A DNA stretch of 34,717 nucleotides from DAOUET01 sp034430155 (GTDB lineage Bacteria; Chloroflexota; Anaerolineae; Anaerolineales; UBA4823): contig DAOUET010000015.1 in assembly GCA_034430155.1 (NCBI GenBank), positions 1 through 34,717 on the forward strand, written 5' to 3'. The notes beneath the pieces were generated by a model, which was not told the DNA's origin, made no database searches, and saw only the letters and a list, made by a program, of their open reading frames with translations. The stretch's first letter is position 1. Every line of letters starts with the position of its first letter. Both the position numbers and the translations under genes were made by a program. Below, piece after piece: positions 24,998-33,978 of the stretch.

Positions 24998-25555
24998 TCA
25001 ATCTTGCTCATCAAGCCATGCCAAGGCCCTCTCCCAATAAAGGACATTTTTCATAAGGTCGTTGCCGTGTTCCAGAGTATGTTGGATGGTCTTCGAGACC
25101 ACAAATACAAAAGAGATCTTTCCCAATCCTGTCGCAGCCATCTCTTGATGGATTTCTTCCTCACGAATTTTTTTGATTATTTTAATCTGTTGTGATCGAA
25201 CCGAACGGAACGCGGCAATCAGCGATCCCTTGTCCAATCCATCTTGAACTGACTGTGACCAGGCTACGTCTTCCAAATCCGATTCAGGAAAGATGAGGTC
25301 CACTTGCGGGTGTCTTGCACCCAGCCAGTGTTCCATGGTCGGGATTGCATAGGTGTGCTCGTAGAACACCAGGTGGAATAACAGTCTGGCGCCGGACCAG
25401 GCACCAAAATAGGTTTTGAACCCTTTATGTGACTTAGGATGATCGCCATGTGGAGGAGATTCCTCAAAACGGTCCTGTGGAATACATGTGATGGCGTATT
25501 CAATGATTCTGGCACTTGATTCTAATAAATCGATCAGATCACTTTTCATTCCCAT
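24998..25555 (-). CDS. DinB-like putative metal-dependent protein
   Basis: 185 aa from ATG 25555, chosen because GAGGA lies 7 bases upstream; the frame is open to 25609 without a better SD. Helix pattern and histidines suit the DinB superfamily: LLESSARIIEYAI at the start, GARLLFHLVFYEHTYAIP (His61, His67) in the middle and SKTIQHTLEHGNDLMKNVLYW near the end with two further histidines. DinB proteins are nickel/zinc-binding four-helix bundles, some acting as thiol S-transferases or maleylpyruvate isomerases. Second DinB-type gene of the window, but it shows little direct similarity to the one at 16306. Confidence 0.7.
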   Translation of the reverse strand: MGMKSDLIDLLESSARIIEYAITCIPQDRFEESPPHGDHPKSHKGFKTYFGAWSGARLLFHLVFYEHTYAIPTMEHWLGARHPQVDLIFPESDLEDVAWSQSVQDGLDKGSLIAAFRSVRSQQIKIIKKIREEEIHQEMAATGLGKISFVFVVSKTIQHTLEHGNDLMKNVLYWERALAWLDEQD

Positions 25556-25773
25556 TTCTGTGTCCTCAACAAAACCTTTCCTCATTTGGCCTAAGCAGAG
25601 CGGCGTCACGAATAAAGCTGGCTCAAATTCCCAAGGGGTTTAATCAAGACCTCCGGTTGGTTCTAAGCATTGGTCAGGCGCCAACTAGCGTCCAATGGTC
25701 TTTGCTTATTGCGGAAGCTGCTTTTTATCAAAGCATAACCTTGGTTGGGCAAGCAGGGGACAAGCTTGATCGG

Positions 25774-26808
25774 TCAGTGGCGATCGAAGTAGCGCAGGAG
25801 CTTGTTCCCATCCCTGTCCCGCCACTTTTCGTGTTCAGCCTTCATGGCTGGATCGTGCTTGATGAAGGCAGAAGCCCAAAGGACCATGGTTGCATATTGG
25901 GCCGCCATAAACAAGTCGAGATGCGTAAGCTGTGATTCTGGCAAGGTGCGGACTTGGGCATAACCCTCCAAAAAGGAATCCCGCATCCAATACCAATCTT
26001 CGGTCCATGGCCATTGACACAAAGCAACCCCAATATCCCACATCCAATACCCGAAGCCGCAGTCTTCGAAGTCGATGGGGAAAACCTCTCCGGCCTTGAA
26101 AAGCACATTCTCTGGATACATATCCGCATGGATCATGCCGTAGGTATCCGGCCCTTTGCCCAGGTCCTGCATGACCTGGCGGGCTTGTCGCGATACCATT
26201 TCAAAGGGTTCCTGGAATCGCTTCGGCATCGAATCCACCAGGTCTTCGACTGAATAATTAAAATCTCTGCCACCCAACTGCCCATGCCAGTCCCAATGAG
26301 GTCGCTTGAACCTCTCTGGAGGCTGCCAGCCTGCTGCAAACTGGTGCAGTCGGGCCATCATCTGCCCCCAGGCCTGGAAATGGTTGGGACGAAATCCTTT
26401 TGTGAGCCTTCGTCCGTCTAACCAACGTATCAGCGAGACAATCCGTCCTTGCGGCACACCCGGCGTGATAATTTTGGTTAACAACTTACCTTCCAAAGTA
26501 GGCAAGGGTTCGGGCACGGGCAGGCCTGCTTCGCGGCTCAAGGCCTCAAGCCAGGTCAATTCCGAGGCGATGGCTTCCGCATCACTCATCGTGAGAATCC
26601 GCAGGAGATAGCGATTCTTTATATAGGGACCTCTCTCCACCGCCTCTGGATTCGGATCCGCCGCATCAACTCGAAAGATGAGGTTTCCCTCGTAGTGCAG
26701 GAAGGTCAGGCGCCCATCTGTGAGACCGTAAGCAGCGAGCGCAACCTGAGCGAGCTGCCTTAGACGCCGCAACCTGCCCAGACGTGTCAGTTCCTTGTAC
26801 GGTTTCAT
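25774..26808 (-). CDS. Aminoglycoside/homoserine-type small-molecule kinase (APH fold)
   Basis: 344 aa. Brenner motif HADMYPENVL (His227, Asp229, Asn234) gives the catalytic base and one metal ligand, and IDFEDCGFGYWMWDIG (Asp246) the second. The N-lobe is seen at LTFLHYEGNLIFRVDA and YLLRIL, and the hinge at SLIRWLDGRRL. This matches APH/homoserine kinase II/choline-kinase-type phosphotransferases. The C-lobe helix DLFMAAQYATMVLWASAFI is typical of homoserine-kinase-II-like members, so a natural metabolite is as likely a substrate as an antibiotic. SD weak (GAAAG, 9 bases). Confidence 0.88.
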   Translation of the reverse strand: MKPYKELTRLGRLRRLRQLAQVALAAYGLTDGRLTFLHYEGNLIFRVDAADPNPEAVERGPYIKNRYLLRILTMSDAEAIASELTWLEALSREAGLPVPEPLPTLEGKLLTKIITPGVPQGRIVSLIRWLDGRRLTKGFRPNHFQAWGQMMARLHQFAAGWQPPERFKRPHWDWHGQLGGRDFNYSVEDLVDSMPKRFQEPFEMVSRQARQVMQDLGKGPDTYGMIHADMYPENVLFKAGEVFPIDFEDCGFGYWMWDIGVALCQWPWTEDWYWMRDSFLEGYAQVRTLPESQLTHLDLFMAAQYATMVLWASAFIKHDPAMKAEHEKWRDRDGNKLLRYFDRH

Positions 26809-26869
26809 ACCAACGCTTTCAGGTTTGCCATATTCGGCTCATAAAAACCTGCTCAATGGAGCGGATTTC

Positions 26870-26895
26870 ATTGGCGGCGCGGCTTTACCGCCAAT
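26870..26895. other. Perfect 8-bp hairpin upstream of the kinase gene
   Basis: ATTGGCGG (26870-26877), a 10-base loop, CCGCCAAT (26888-26895). It lies between the prenyltransferase stop (27035) and the kinase start (26808), both minus strand. There is no T-run on either side, so it may be a terminator for the prenyltransferase transcript or a leader element of the kinase gene. Confidence 0.4.
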
Positions 26896-27034
26896 CACTC
26901 AATTTAAACCAGCATTTATTTCAAATCAGACAACCAGATCCACTAGATTTAACGCGGGCACATCCAACCAGTGTATAGCCCGCCAGGACATACTGGATTC
27001 TATTCCAAAATATCGACCCACCTTGGGTCATCAT

Positions 27035-27928
27035 TCACCCAATAAAAAGTCCAACCGCCAACATTATTGGTGTGGTCAAATTGACTAATACATTTATGCC
27101 CATTGAGGGTACCAAGGCAGGAATGTTTTCAGCGTTTTGGTAAGCGCCTCGGAAAGCTCGCCAAGCCAGGATACCCGTCAACAACGCTAGCAAGCAATAG
27201 GGAGGTAGCAAATTTAAAATCACACCAACCACCACCGAAAGGTAAGCCATTAATAATAAAGCGCCATAAAGCAGGCTGCTGGCTTGTCGCCCAATCGTGA
27301 TAGGGTAATGTTTGCGCCCAATGCTCCGATCGGCATCAACATCAGGAAATTGGTTGAGCAATAATAAGTCGCTGACCAGGAATGTGGGAACCAGGGAGGC
27401 TACCAAGGATGTCCAAGTGTACGTGCCAGTCAAGGAGAAATGTACCCCCATAACCATTAAAATGCCAAAACCCAATCCCGGCGCTATTAAACAAAGCACT
27501 GGATTATAGACCCACCAAATCGTGTAGGTTACCAACAATAACAACCCGAGGATACCAAGAGGCAGCAACAGCCAGCCACGGAGCCAGACGAAATATAGCC
27601 CGATTGCCGCAGCAAAGATAGAGGTCCCTATGGCAAGATAAAGGGTATTCTTCTCCGTACCTGGATGTGCTGGTAGTGTACCGCTACCACCGCTAAAAGG
27701 TGTGGGTTGAGTCTTCGCGTCGAGCCCGCTTCTATAATCAAAGTATTCGTTGTAGGTGTTGATGCTGATATGAGCTGCTAGCCCGCCGAGAAAGACCAAA
27801 AGAACTTGTAACCAGTTTAATTCATGGGTTTGCCAGTAGGCCGTCCCAACCCCAACCGCCACACAGGAGGGCGCCAGGATTAAAAACGGTACCCGCATTG
27901 GGCCAAGAATTGATTTAAATGTGTTCAT
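27035..27928 (-). CDS. UbiA-family prenyltransferase (MenA-like)
   Basis: 297 aa; SD AGAGGA 9 bases before the ATG. Nine hydrophobic helices can be counted. The first Asp-rich motif is NTYNEYFDYRSGLD (Asn60, Asp64, Asp70) and the second is FPDVDADRSIGRKHYPI in the loop after helix 6, both needed for Mg-diphosphate binding. FSGGSGTL after the first motif and NQFPDVDAD in the second are the style of the 1,4-dihydroxy-2-naphthoate polyprenyltransferase (MenA) branch, but no other menaquinone gene is nearby, so the acceptor is uncertain. The P-loop gene upstream on the same strand ends 81 bases before this start. Confidence 0.85.
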   Translation of the reverse strand: MNTFKSILGPMRVPFLILAPSCVAVGVGTAYWQTHELNWLQVLLVFLGGLAAHISINTYNEYFDYRSGLDAKTQPTPFSGGSGTLPAHPGTEKNTLYLAIGTSIFAAAIGLYFVWLRGWLLLPLGILGLLLLVTYTIWWVYNPVLCLIAPGLGFGILMVMGVHFSLTGTYTWTSLVASLVPTFLVSDLLLLNQFPDVDADRSIGRKHYPITIGRQASSLLYGALLLMAYLSVVVGVILNLLPPYCLLALLTGILAWRAFRGAYQNAENIPALVPSMGINVLVNLTTPIMLAVGLFIG

Positions 27929-28009
27929 AAAAATATTCCTCTAGAAAGATTGAAGTCGTTTTGCAGTATAACACTGCCCAACCCGCCTTTCAGGGAAACC
28001 TGATCCAGG

Positions 28010-28579
28010 TCACGCCTCGGTCTGTTTCTGAGAAGCGGGTTGTACGGCCGCAATGCACCCCAGTTCCAAGAGCACTTCTTGAAGGTCCCCTGAGTTTCTG
28101 ATTTCATAGACAATCAGGTGGCTATACTGGCTGCTTTCAATCAATTGTCTGTATTCACGCCTTCGCCGGCGATGTGTCCGGATCACCCACCACAGGATTG
28201 AGTCGCGCTCGAATAATACCCCTTTGAGGGTTTCCCGGTTGCCGGCCCAAAGTTCCTGGCGGGTAATGACCCGCTTAGTTGTACGAGTTAGTGCCCGCCA
28301 AAATACCATAAGGAAGGGCAGATTGAGCCACAGGAGATGGGTAGCTCTGGACCAGATGAGGTCTCTAACTTTGCTGTAGTTCCCATCCAAAACCCATTGG
28401 TCTTGAGCAACCTCCGCCTGCACCCTTCGCCGGAATTCATCTATGGATAATGGGGTCCAATTGGAACCCCAATTTATGGCGTCGAGCTCAATATGGGGGA
28501 TGTCCTTGATGGTCGCGATTCTATCTGCCAGTGTGGTTTTTCCCGAACAACTGGTCCCTACGATAACAATCCGAAGCAT
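28010..28579 (-). CDS. P-loop nucleotide kinase-like protein (DNA topology modulation/FlaR type)
   Basis: 189 aa from ATG 28579; a TTG nine bases upstream is less likely. Walker A GTSCSGKTT (8-16) follows the opening strand LRIVIVG. HIELDAINWGSNWTPLS and WVLDGNYSKVRDLIWSRATHLLWLNLPF are hallmark stretches of the AAA-like adenylate kinase-related proteins annotated as topology modulation protein. VFWRALTRTTKRVITRQELWAGNRETLKG is the arginine-rich lid. The real substrate of this family is not established. The gene precedes the prenyltransferase gene on the same strand. Confidence 0.82.
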   Translation of the reverse strand: MLRIVIVGTSCSGKTTLADRIATIKDIPHIELDAINWGSNWTPLSIDEFRRRVQAEVAQDQWVLDGNYSKVRDLIWSRATHLLWLNLPFLMVFWRALTRTTKRVITRQELWAGNRETLKGVLFERDSILWWVIRTHRRRRREYRQLIESSQYSHLIVYEIRNSGDLQEVLLELGCIAAVQPASQKQTEA

Positions 28580-28973
28580 GGTTCTCAATCACCCCTCACG
28601 GGCGCGGTCTGATTTTCTAATTCCCGGGTTATCGGTGTGCTCTAGGTGCCGTCGTATTGAGGATTTATACCACGCGATCAGGCCCCAGAGCAGACCAGAG
28701 TCTCTCCTCCGGAATGGCGATGGACATCCCGAGGCTATCGATCATTAGGAAAATCACTGATCAGCACAAACCTGGTCAGATTTAAAAGCTATAGTAGTTA
28801 CGCAGTTCAGGGGAAAATCGGGGGTGTTTGGGCGGTATGACCCATCATCGGGGATTTTGCCTACCATATTTAATGGAGTCGTAAAGGCAGTCTGATAACA
28901 CGCATTGCTCACTATAACCTACAATATAATATCGTCAAACTCCCTTCACCTGATTCTTCTTCGGTCTCGGAAA
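28580..28973. other. 394-base gap between divergent genes
   Basis: Holds the start region of the P-loop gene (minus) and of the DUF362 remnant (plus). A TATAAT lies at 28925-28930 upstream of the remnant but lacks a good -35. Nothing else recognised. Confidence 0.5.
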
Positions 28974-29291
28974 ATGCCTATTCCACATCATCAGTTCGGT
29001 TCAACCACCATAGCGAAAGTAAAGGACTCCAACGAATTGCGACAGATGTTGGTCGACCCTCTATTCGAAAGCCCGTGCATCGTCATTAAGCCAAACTGGG
29101 TCTCAACCGACCGTGCGGAATTCAGCGATGTCGAGTCTATGAGAATATTATTCGAAGCGCTCGACTCCCGCATCACCGTAACTGAATCCTATAGTCTTCT
29201 CCGCTCGATGAACATCTTAAATGAAGGTATGGGTTTCAGAGTCGGGAATCGGGAAGTCAATTGGAAGTGGCTTCTCAAGGGTGAGGGGTAA
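28974..29291 (+). pseudogene. DUF362 protein, N-terminal fragment
   Basis: 105 aa from ATG 28974, matching the N-terminal third of DUF362 proteins: SPCIVIKPNWVSTDRAEFSDVESMRILFEALDSRITVTESYSLLRSMN...MGFRVGNREVNWKWLLKGEG, then TAA. Family members run on for about 200 residues after this point with iron-sulfur or metal-type motifs. After the stop the same frame continues with KWLIELAEEHFGAIDRSGIKAARVK, which looks like a C-terminal helix, so a large internal deletion plus nonsense is likely. It has no strong SD. Function presumably lost. Confidence 0.65.
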
Positions 29292-29469
29292 AAATGGCTC
29301 ATCGAATTGGCCGAAGAGCACTTTGGTGCTATTGATAGAAGTGGGATCAAGGCAGCGCGAGTAAAAGTTCAGGATTGGATATCACCAACGCCATCCTCTT
29401 GATATTGGCTGGCCTGGGCGGTTTTATTACGGTAGGGGGTGATCATGGAAGTGAATCTGGCTGCCGGAT

Positions 29470-30246
29470 TCACTTCCTGCCGACGTATACACCGTATCCG
29501 AAATATTCATCCAGGTTCTTGGGCGTGATGCCCCCCTGGCTTACGCCCTTCACAAATCTCCGGTAATTTGGATCCCGGGCATAAAGAGAGAGGGTTCTGC
29601 CCATAACTCTCAACATTTCTTGCCAACCGTAGCGCCCAAGTATGCCTTTGGCTTCGTTTTGGAGGTCAATCTCATAAATCCTCACAACGATATCCTGCAA
29701 GCCGGCGCTCTCCAGCAATCCCGCCCAACCATCGGAGGTCAGAGGCCTGACCTGGGCGCCCACATTCTGGGTGGCCCAGGCAATCATTTCCACTGAAGGG
29801 GGATATTTGAGCCAGGTTGACTCGTTGAGCCCGACGTAGCCTCCTGGCTTGGTCAGGCGCGCATATTCGTCCACCGATTTCTGTTTGTCTTCTGGAAAGG
29901 CGGTGACCGACTCGCTGATGACGGCATCGAAAAGACCATCTTCAAATGGGAGACTTTGTGCATCTGCGACCCGGAATTCGACCCGGTCCGCCAGCCCCAG
30001 TCTTCTGGCTCGCTCGATAGACTTCTCGACCATACCAGGATGGATGTCCACCCCCACCACTATACAGCCATATCTTTCAGCCAGGAAGCAAGGGGTTGCC
30101 CCCGCTCCGCAGCCGACATCTAAGACGTATTTGTGGGCTTCGATGTGGCATAAGTCAATCAGTTCTGCGGTAGCCTTGAGGCCACCTAAGTGTTTTGTCA
30201 GGCCCACATGAGCCGCGAAATTGAAGAAATTTTGCTCATTTGTCAT
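29470..30246 (-). CDS. Class I SAM-dependent methyltransferase
   Basis: 258 aa from ATG 30246, where AAAGGA stands 7-8 bases upstream; the frame is open to 30282 without an SD. Motif I YVLDVGCGAGATPC (D43-G49), motif II VVGVDIHPGMVEKS, motif III FRVADAQSLPFEDGLFDAVISESVTAF, post-motif RLTKPGGYVGLNESTW: a complete type-11 fold of the phosphoethanolamine or sterol methyltransferase style. The C-terminal third (GRYGWQEMLRVMGRTLSLYARDPNYRRFVKG) has an amphipathic helix that may contact lipid. Substrate unknown. Confidence 0.88.
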   Translation of the reverse strand: MTNEQNFFNFAAHVGLTKHLGGLKATAELIDLCHIEAHKYVLDVGCGAGATPCFLAERYGCIVVGVDIHPGMVEKSIERARRLGLADRVEFRVADAQSLPFEDGLFDAVISESVTAFPEDKQKSVDEYARLTKPGGYVGLNESTWLKYPPSVEMIAWATQNVGAQVRPLTSDGWAGLLESAGLQDIVVRIYEIDLQNEAKGILGRYGWQEMLRVMGRTLSLYARDPNYRRFVKGVSQGGITPKNLDEYFGYGVYVGRK

Positions 30247-30323
30247 TTGATCATCCTTTCCCCCGCCTGGTCGCCTTCCCAAATCATAAGATCGGAACCG
30301 TAGCGGCTAACCAACCAGGCAGC

Positions 30324-30343
30324 GGCTACCCAAAGGGGTAGCC
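30324..30343. other. Perfect hairpin GGCTACCC-AAAG-GGGTAGCC
   Basis: An 8-bp perfect stem with a 4-base loop in the 180-base gap between the Nudix and methyltransferase genes, 84 bases after the Nudix stop on that strand. There is no T-run, so it is possibly a transcript-end structure or a leader element. Confidence 0.45.
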
Positions 30344-30426
30344 TATACGTACAGGGACCAAGCAAATGGCGGTTCCGCCCATACTCCGGTGGAATCCATA
30401 GGATTGAGGACCTCGCTACGGCCGCA

Positions 30427-30873
30427 TTAATCTCGATACCCAAGCTCCTGCCTTACCCGCACAAGTTGTGGGTAAGTGAAGGGATCTTGAATCAGATCCG
30501 AGCCCCACTCACGCTCATTGCGAAGATCAAACCAGCGCACCTCAACGATGGAATAGTTCTCGGCGGCCTCAAACTCGGGCTCATACCCCGGCGAGGCCTG
30601 CCCGCTAACCGGCCTGCACAGGTAGGTCTTGCGCCGTTTATAGCCGCCATCAGGATGCCCGGGTTCATCAAACAAAAGCCGTTCGACCATAACCTCCAGG
30701 TTGGTTTCCTCATGCACCTCCCGTATGACGCACTCTTGCTCGGTCTCCTCAGGTTCCCGGCCACCTCCGGGGATAACCCAATAGCCGCGACCGGTTGCGA
30801 ACTCCTGATGTCTAATCAAGAGGACATGGTCGTCCCTGATAACTAATCCTTGATACCTGGTATGTCTGTTCAT
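30427..30873 (-). CDS. Nudix hydrolase
   Basis: 148 aa, complete domain. The Nudix box is G37-x5-E43-x7-REVHEETNLEV (R51-E56), with the GYWVIPGGG strand before it. The core fits hydrolases of nucleoside diphosphates linked to another moiety (MutT/ADP-ribose-type). The C-terminal WGSDLIQDPFTYPQLVRVRQELGY is a helix as in the family. Substrate cannot be fixed from the sequence. Stands alone between the CPBP protease and a methyltransferase gene, with over 140 bases on each side. Confidence 0.9.
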   Translation of the reverse strand: MNRHTRYQGLVIRDDHVLLIRHQEFATGRGYWVIPGGGREPEETEQECVIREVHEETNLEVMVERLLFDEPGHPDGGYKRRKTYLCRPVSGQASPGYEPEFEAAENYSIVEVRWFDLRNEREWGSDLIQDPFTYPQLVRVRQELGYRD

Positions 30874-31034
30874 TTTGTCGATCTCAAAGGTAAGATGAGC
30901 ACGCCATCCACGGGGGCGTCAGCCGCCCAGCAGCTTGGCCGTGAAATTATTGTACCCTCTTGGGGACCCTGGTCAAGTCAGGCCGCTTTTCCAGCGCCGA
31001 GGGCGGGTCGACCTCAGGCGGGGTAAGCTCGCGA

Positions 31035-31736
31035 TTAACCAAAAAGTAAAGCAACCGAAATAAAATTATTCAATATGTGTGCCAGGATACTCGGCCAAAG
31101 CGAATTTGATTTGCGGACAAAATATCCTAACAGGATTCCGATGATAAAAATCCTCAGCGATAGCATTACCAGACCCATGTGTAAGCCTTGCGAATATAAC
31201 CAATATGACCAATGGACCGCTACGAACAGGGCACTTGTCAATAAATCGGCTGCCCAAAAATTCATAAAATCTTGAAATGCTCGCAGCAAAAATCCTCGAA
31301 ACAGAATTTCCTCCGCTAATGGCGCCATGGGTAACCCCAAAAAGATCTGATACCATTGCCAGGAGGGGATTAGGATCGACAGGTGTCGGCCTTCGCCTGC
31401 CAGGATATAGTCGAACAGTAGCCCTAAGATGAAAATAAGTATGGTCACTATGCTGGCTTGCAGTAATCCTTTGCGATTGACGGGGGTATTCAGGTAAAGG
31501 TAACGCAGCGGTTTAACTTTAGCGAGGAACGCCAGATAGATGATTACAGGCAAGACAAAGATAAGAAGCCGGATCGTATCCGCATATACCTGCCGCCATG
31601 CGTCTGAAATCGCCTTGATATTTTCATCAATCGGGTATAGCACGGTCGCCCGCAAGGCCCAAACGACAAAGAAAATCGAGAGATAGATTATGAGGTTTCT
31701 TAGTTGCCTGCCAGGTGCAAGCGATGGCGACTCCAT
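31035..31736 (-). CDS. CPBP-family intramembrane metalloprotease
   Basis: 233 aa from ATG 31736 (a TTG six bases upstream is the only alternative). Seven to eight hydrophobic helices. The family's three motifs are in place: EEILFRGFLL (Glu142, Glu143, Arg147), HWSYW (His175) and HILNN (His220, Asn224), so the enzyme (formerly CAAX/Abi) should be active. Bacterial members cleave membrane substrates or take part in bacteriocin self-immunity or signalling. No bacteriocin gene was seen nearby. Confidence 0.9.
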   Translation of the reverse strand: MESPSLAPGRQLRNLIIYLSIFFVVWALRATVLYPIDENIKAISDAWRQVYADTIRLLIFVLPVIIYLAFLAKVKPLRYLYLNTPVNRKGLLQASIVTILIFILGLLFDYILAGEGRHLSILIPSWQWYQIFLGLPMAPLAEEILFRGFLLRAFQDFMNFWAADLLTSALFVAVHWSYWLYSQGLHMGLVMLSLRIFIIGILLGYFVRKSNSLWPSILAHILNNFISVALLFG

Positions 31737-31991
31737 TCTCAATTAGCCTTATATCGATTGATAGTTCAACGCATGCCTCTACGGCTAAGGATGGGCCGGA
31801 GACAAGCAGGCTCAGTCCGAAGAGCTGCTCATCAGCCTTGCTGCTTGCAAAAGCCCGGAAAGCGGGCGTGCATCCTGATCAACGTTCGCTATGCCCAAAT
31901 GCAAGCGTGAGGAACGACCCTGCGGCCGGAATGGATAGCTAGCCCACTGGTAACCCACATAAGCCAGATCAGGCTAGTTCCTATCCCGCCG

Positions 31992-32867
31992 TCAACGGGT
32001 TGGGCCTGGGGTTCTCGGCTCTATCCCGGCCATAAAGGCAAAACCAACCGTGCCCGGGCCCAAGTGGGCCCCAACCGCCGGGCTCACTTCCGCAATGAGA
32101 GTCTCAACCGGGTTTACCCTGGCGGCTGCCTGCTCATGCAATTCCTGGGCATTATCCAGCGCGTTGGCGTGTAAAACCGCCAGGTGAACCGGGCTGCGTC
32201 CGCCTATATACTCCTCCAGCAACTCCAACAGGCGGTCAAACGCCTTCCGGCGAGTACGCACGCGTTCCAGGGGGATAAATTCACCATCCGCCACTTCCAA
32301 AATGGGTTTGAGGTTTAATGCTGACCCGAGGAAACGCTGTGCCCTTCCAATCCTCCCGCCGCGGTGTAAGAATTCCAGGGTATCCACCACCAGCAGGATC
32401 CCAACATGATCCAGCGCCTTTTGAGCGATATATTTACATTCTGCCAGGCCAGCGCCTTCCGCGGCTGCTCGCGCCGCGGTGAGAATTGGCCACCCGGCTC
32501 CCATTGAGCCCGTGCGTGAGTCGATCACCTCGATATTCTCGCCGGGCAACATTGCCAGGGCTTGTTGTGCCGATGCGAAGGTGCCTGACAATTTCTGTGA
32601 GATGAAGATCGCTAAGATGTCAAACCCTTCAGCCAGCAACTCATCGAAAGTTTCCTTCACCGCGATGGGAGACGGTTGGGAGGTGCCCGGCATCTCGTGA
32701 GCGGTGCTCAGGCGGTTATAAAATTCATCCGGCTGGATGTCAACGCCATCGCGCAAGACCTGGCCAGACCAGATAATCGTGGCAGGGATTTCACGGATAC
32801 CATATTGCTGCATATATTTTTTCGGAAGGTGGGTTGTACTATCCGTAACCAGAGCGACTTTAGTCAT
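31992..32867 (-). CDS. DegV-family fatty-acid-binding protein
   Basis: 291 aa from ATG 32867 (AAGGA 10 bases upstream). The opening KVALVTDSTTHLP, TSQPSP (62-67) and SQKLSGTFASAQQAL, followed by IEVIDSRTGSMGAG, EFLHRGGRIGRAQRFLGSALNLKPIL and EVSPAVGAHLGPGTVGFAF are the DegV/EDD signature segments. DegV/FakB proteins bind a fatty acid and present it to the kinase FakA; no fakA-like gene is in the window. Complete, no signal peptide, cytoplasmic. Confidence 0.93.
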   Translation of the reverse strand: MTKVALVTDSTTHLPKKYMQQYGIREIPATIIWSGQVLRDGVDIQPDEFYNRLSTAHEMPGTSQPSPIAVKETFDELLAEGFDILAIFISQKLSGTFASAQQALAMLPGENIEVIDSRTGSMGAGWPILTAARAAAEGAGLAECKYIAQKALDHVGILLVVDTLEFLHRGGRIGRAQRFLGSALNLKPILEVADGEFIPLERVRTRRKAFDRLLELLEEYIGGRSPVHLAVLHANALDNAQELHEQAAARVNPVETLIAEVSPAVGAHLGPGTVGFAFMAGIEPRTPGPTR

Positions 32868-33120
32868 TGGTAGCAATCCTTTCTATGGGTGATCCCCTGT
32901 GCGACCTTCATCGGTTGACCTGATCCGTTCAGGGTTGGCCGCTCTATGCTCACCTACTCTGCCTCCATCTACACTAAAAAGTTGAACCGCTTGCACCTGA
33001 TAAAACCCAAAACACTTTCATTAGTTTCCACCCCTGGCGACCAGAGCATGGGGGATCGGGTTGGCTTTAAGAAAGCGCAAGAGGTTCGCCCCACCGGTGA
33101 AATATAGGCCGGCATCGTTT

Positions 33121-33855
33121 CTATGCTTTTTCTAGGGAAGTGAGCTGTAGGCGCAACTGAATCCTGACGCGATTTTGCATCTGAGGCGAGGCCGGTAGGC
33201 TGCAAGCCCTCTTGACCAGCTTCTCGGGTATCTGGGCACTGTCTTCCCATTCGTCCCTGACATAAGCAATTGCACCATCAACAGAATCCCAATAGTAGGC
33301 GAAGTCGAATAAATCTCTCTCCTTGATCTTAAAGGTGCCGGCCTGGACTACTTCATCAAGCGCCCGGTTGGCAGCAACCTCGTTCTCCCGGTCGAGACTC
33401 ATGTCAACCAGCCCGGGGACTTTGATCTCGGTTGGGTAAATGACCTCGAAGGGTGGATTGATTGACAGCGGCCGGAGGTCAAGTAGCTGGCCTCCTGGGA
33501 CCAGTACACGCCAGCTTTCATGTAGGGCATGCACCATGCCCTCGGGTGGGACTCATCACAAAGACCAGGCGAATATGGCAACCTCGAACTCATGCGGCTT
33601 GAACGGCAGCGATTCGGCCTTGGCGCAGACCAGGTGAGCCTGAGGGGCACGTACCGGCAGGTCCTTTCTGGCTTTTCGGAGGTCTGCCAGGTCCGGGTCG
33701 ACCCCGACCACCTCCTTTGGGAGGGAAGCGTATCGCCGGGTCAGGCGGCCGTTACCACAACCGATCTCGATGACCCGGCTGCCGGCCAGCTGGCTGGCAG
33801 CGGTAAGGTGGCTTGGCTCGCAGCCCTCCGGATCGCGGATGGGATCCACGCTCAT
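33121..33855 (-). CDS. Class I SAM methyltransferase with two adjacent in-frame TGA codons (selenoprotein candidate or pseudogene)
   Basis: SD AGGAGGG 7 bases before ATG 33855. The frame runs to TAG at 33121-33123 (244 codons) with only two interruptions, TGA TGA at 33558-33553 (codons 100-101), between AIFAWSL and VPPEGMVHALHESW. Before them: RVIEIGCGNGRLTRRYA (motif I, residues 28-42), VVGVDPDLADL and CAKAESLPF. After them: RVLVPGGQLLDLRP and a C-terminal substrate domain (to SLEKA). Both halves are needed for one methyltransferase fold and are in the same frame with no other damage. From memory, related Chloroflexota proteins have Cys-Cys at this place (unverified). A hairpin at 33524-33542 follows at SECIS-like distance. 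Alternative: two nonsense mutations in a dying gene. Substrate unknown. Confidence 0.7.
33524..33542 (-). other. SECIS-like hairpin just after the tandem TGA
   Basis: On the minus strand AGGGCATG-GTG-CATGCCCT forms a perfect 8-bp stem with a 3-base loop starting with G. The loop begins 18 bases after the second TGA and 21 after the first, within the window expected for bacterial SECIS elements. It is also coding sequence (GMVHAL), so the palindrome may be chance. Confidence 0.4.
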
Positions 33856-33978
33856 ATGTGACCCTCCTTGCCTGACCCGTTCTGAGAATTCGGTCGAACG
33901 GGGCTCCTTTCCAGCTTCAACCTGCCATGACCAACGATTTCCTTGGAGGGAGGTACGGACGGATAGAGAGGGAAGCCC

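Noticed and set aside
30243..30443. 66-codon minus-strand ORF spanning a hairpin
   Set aside because: It overlaps the Nudix end and the methyltransferase start, and the hairpin occupies its centre; no independent support.
33020..33118. Minus-strand frame GLYFTGGANLLRFLKANPIPHALVA after the methyltransferase
   Set aside because: Looks like a protein C-terminus but is only about 31 residues, without start or known family; possibly another remnant, too short to call.
33553..33558. UGA reassigned to an amino acid across the genome
   Set aside because: TGA ends many intact genes here (for example the ABC ATPase, the APH-like kinase, the prenyltransferase, DegV and the SnoaL-like protein).
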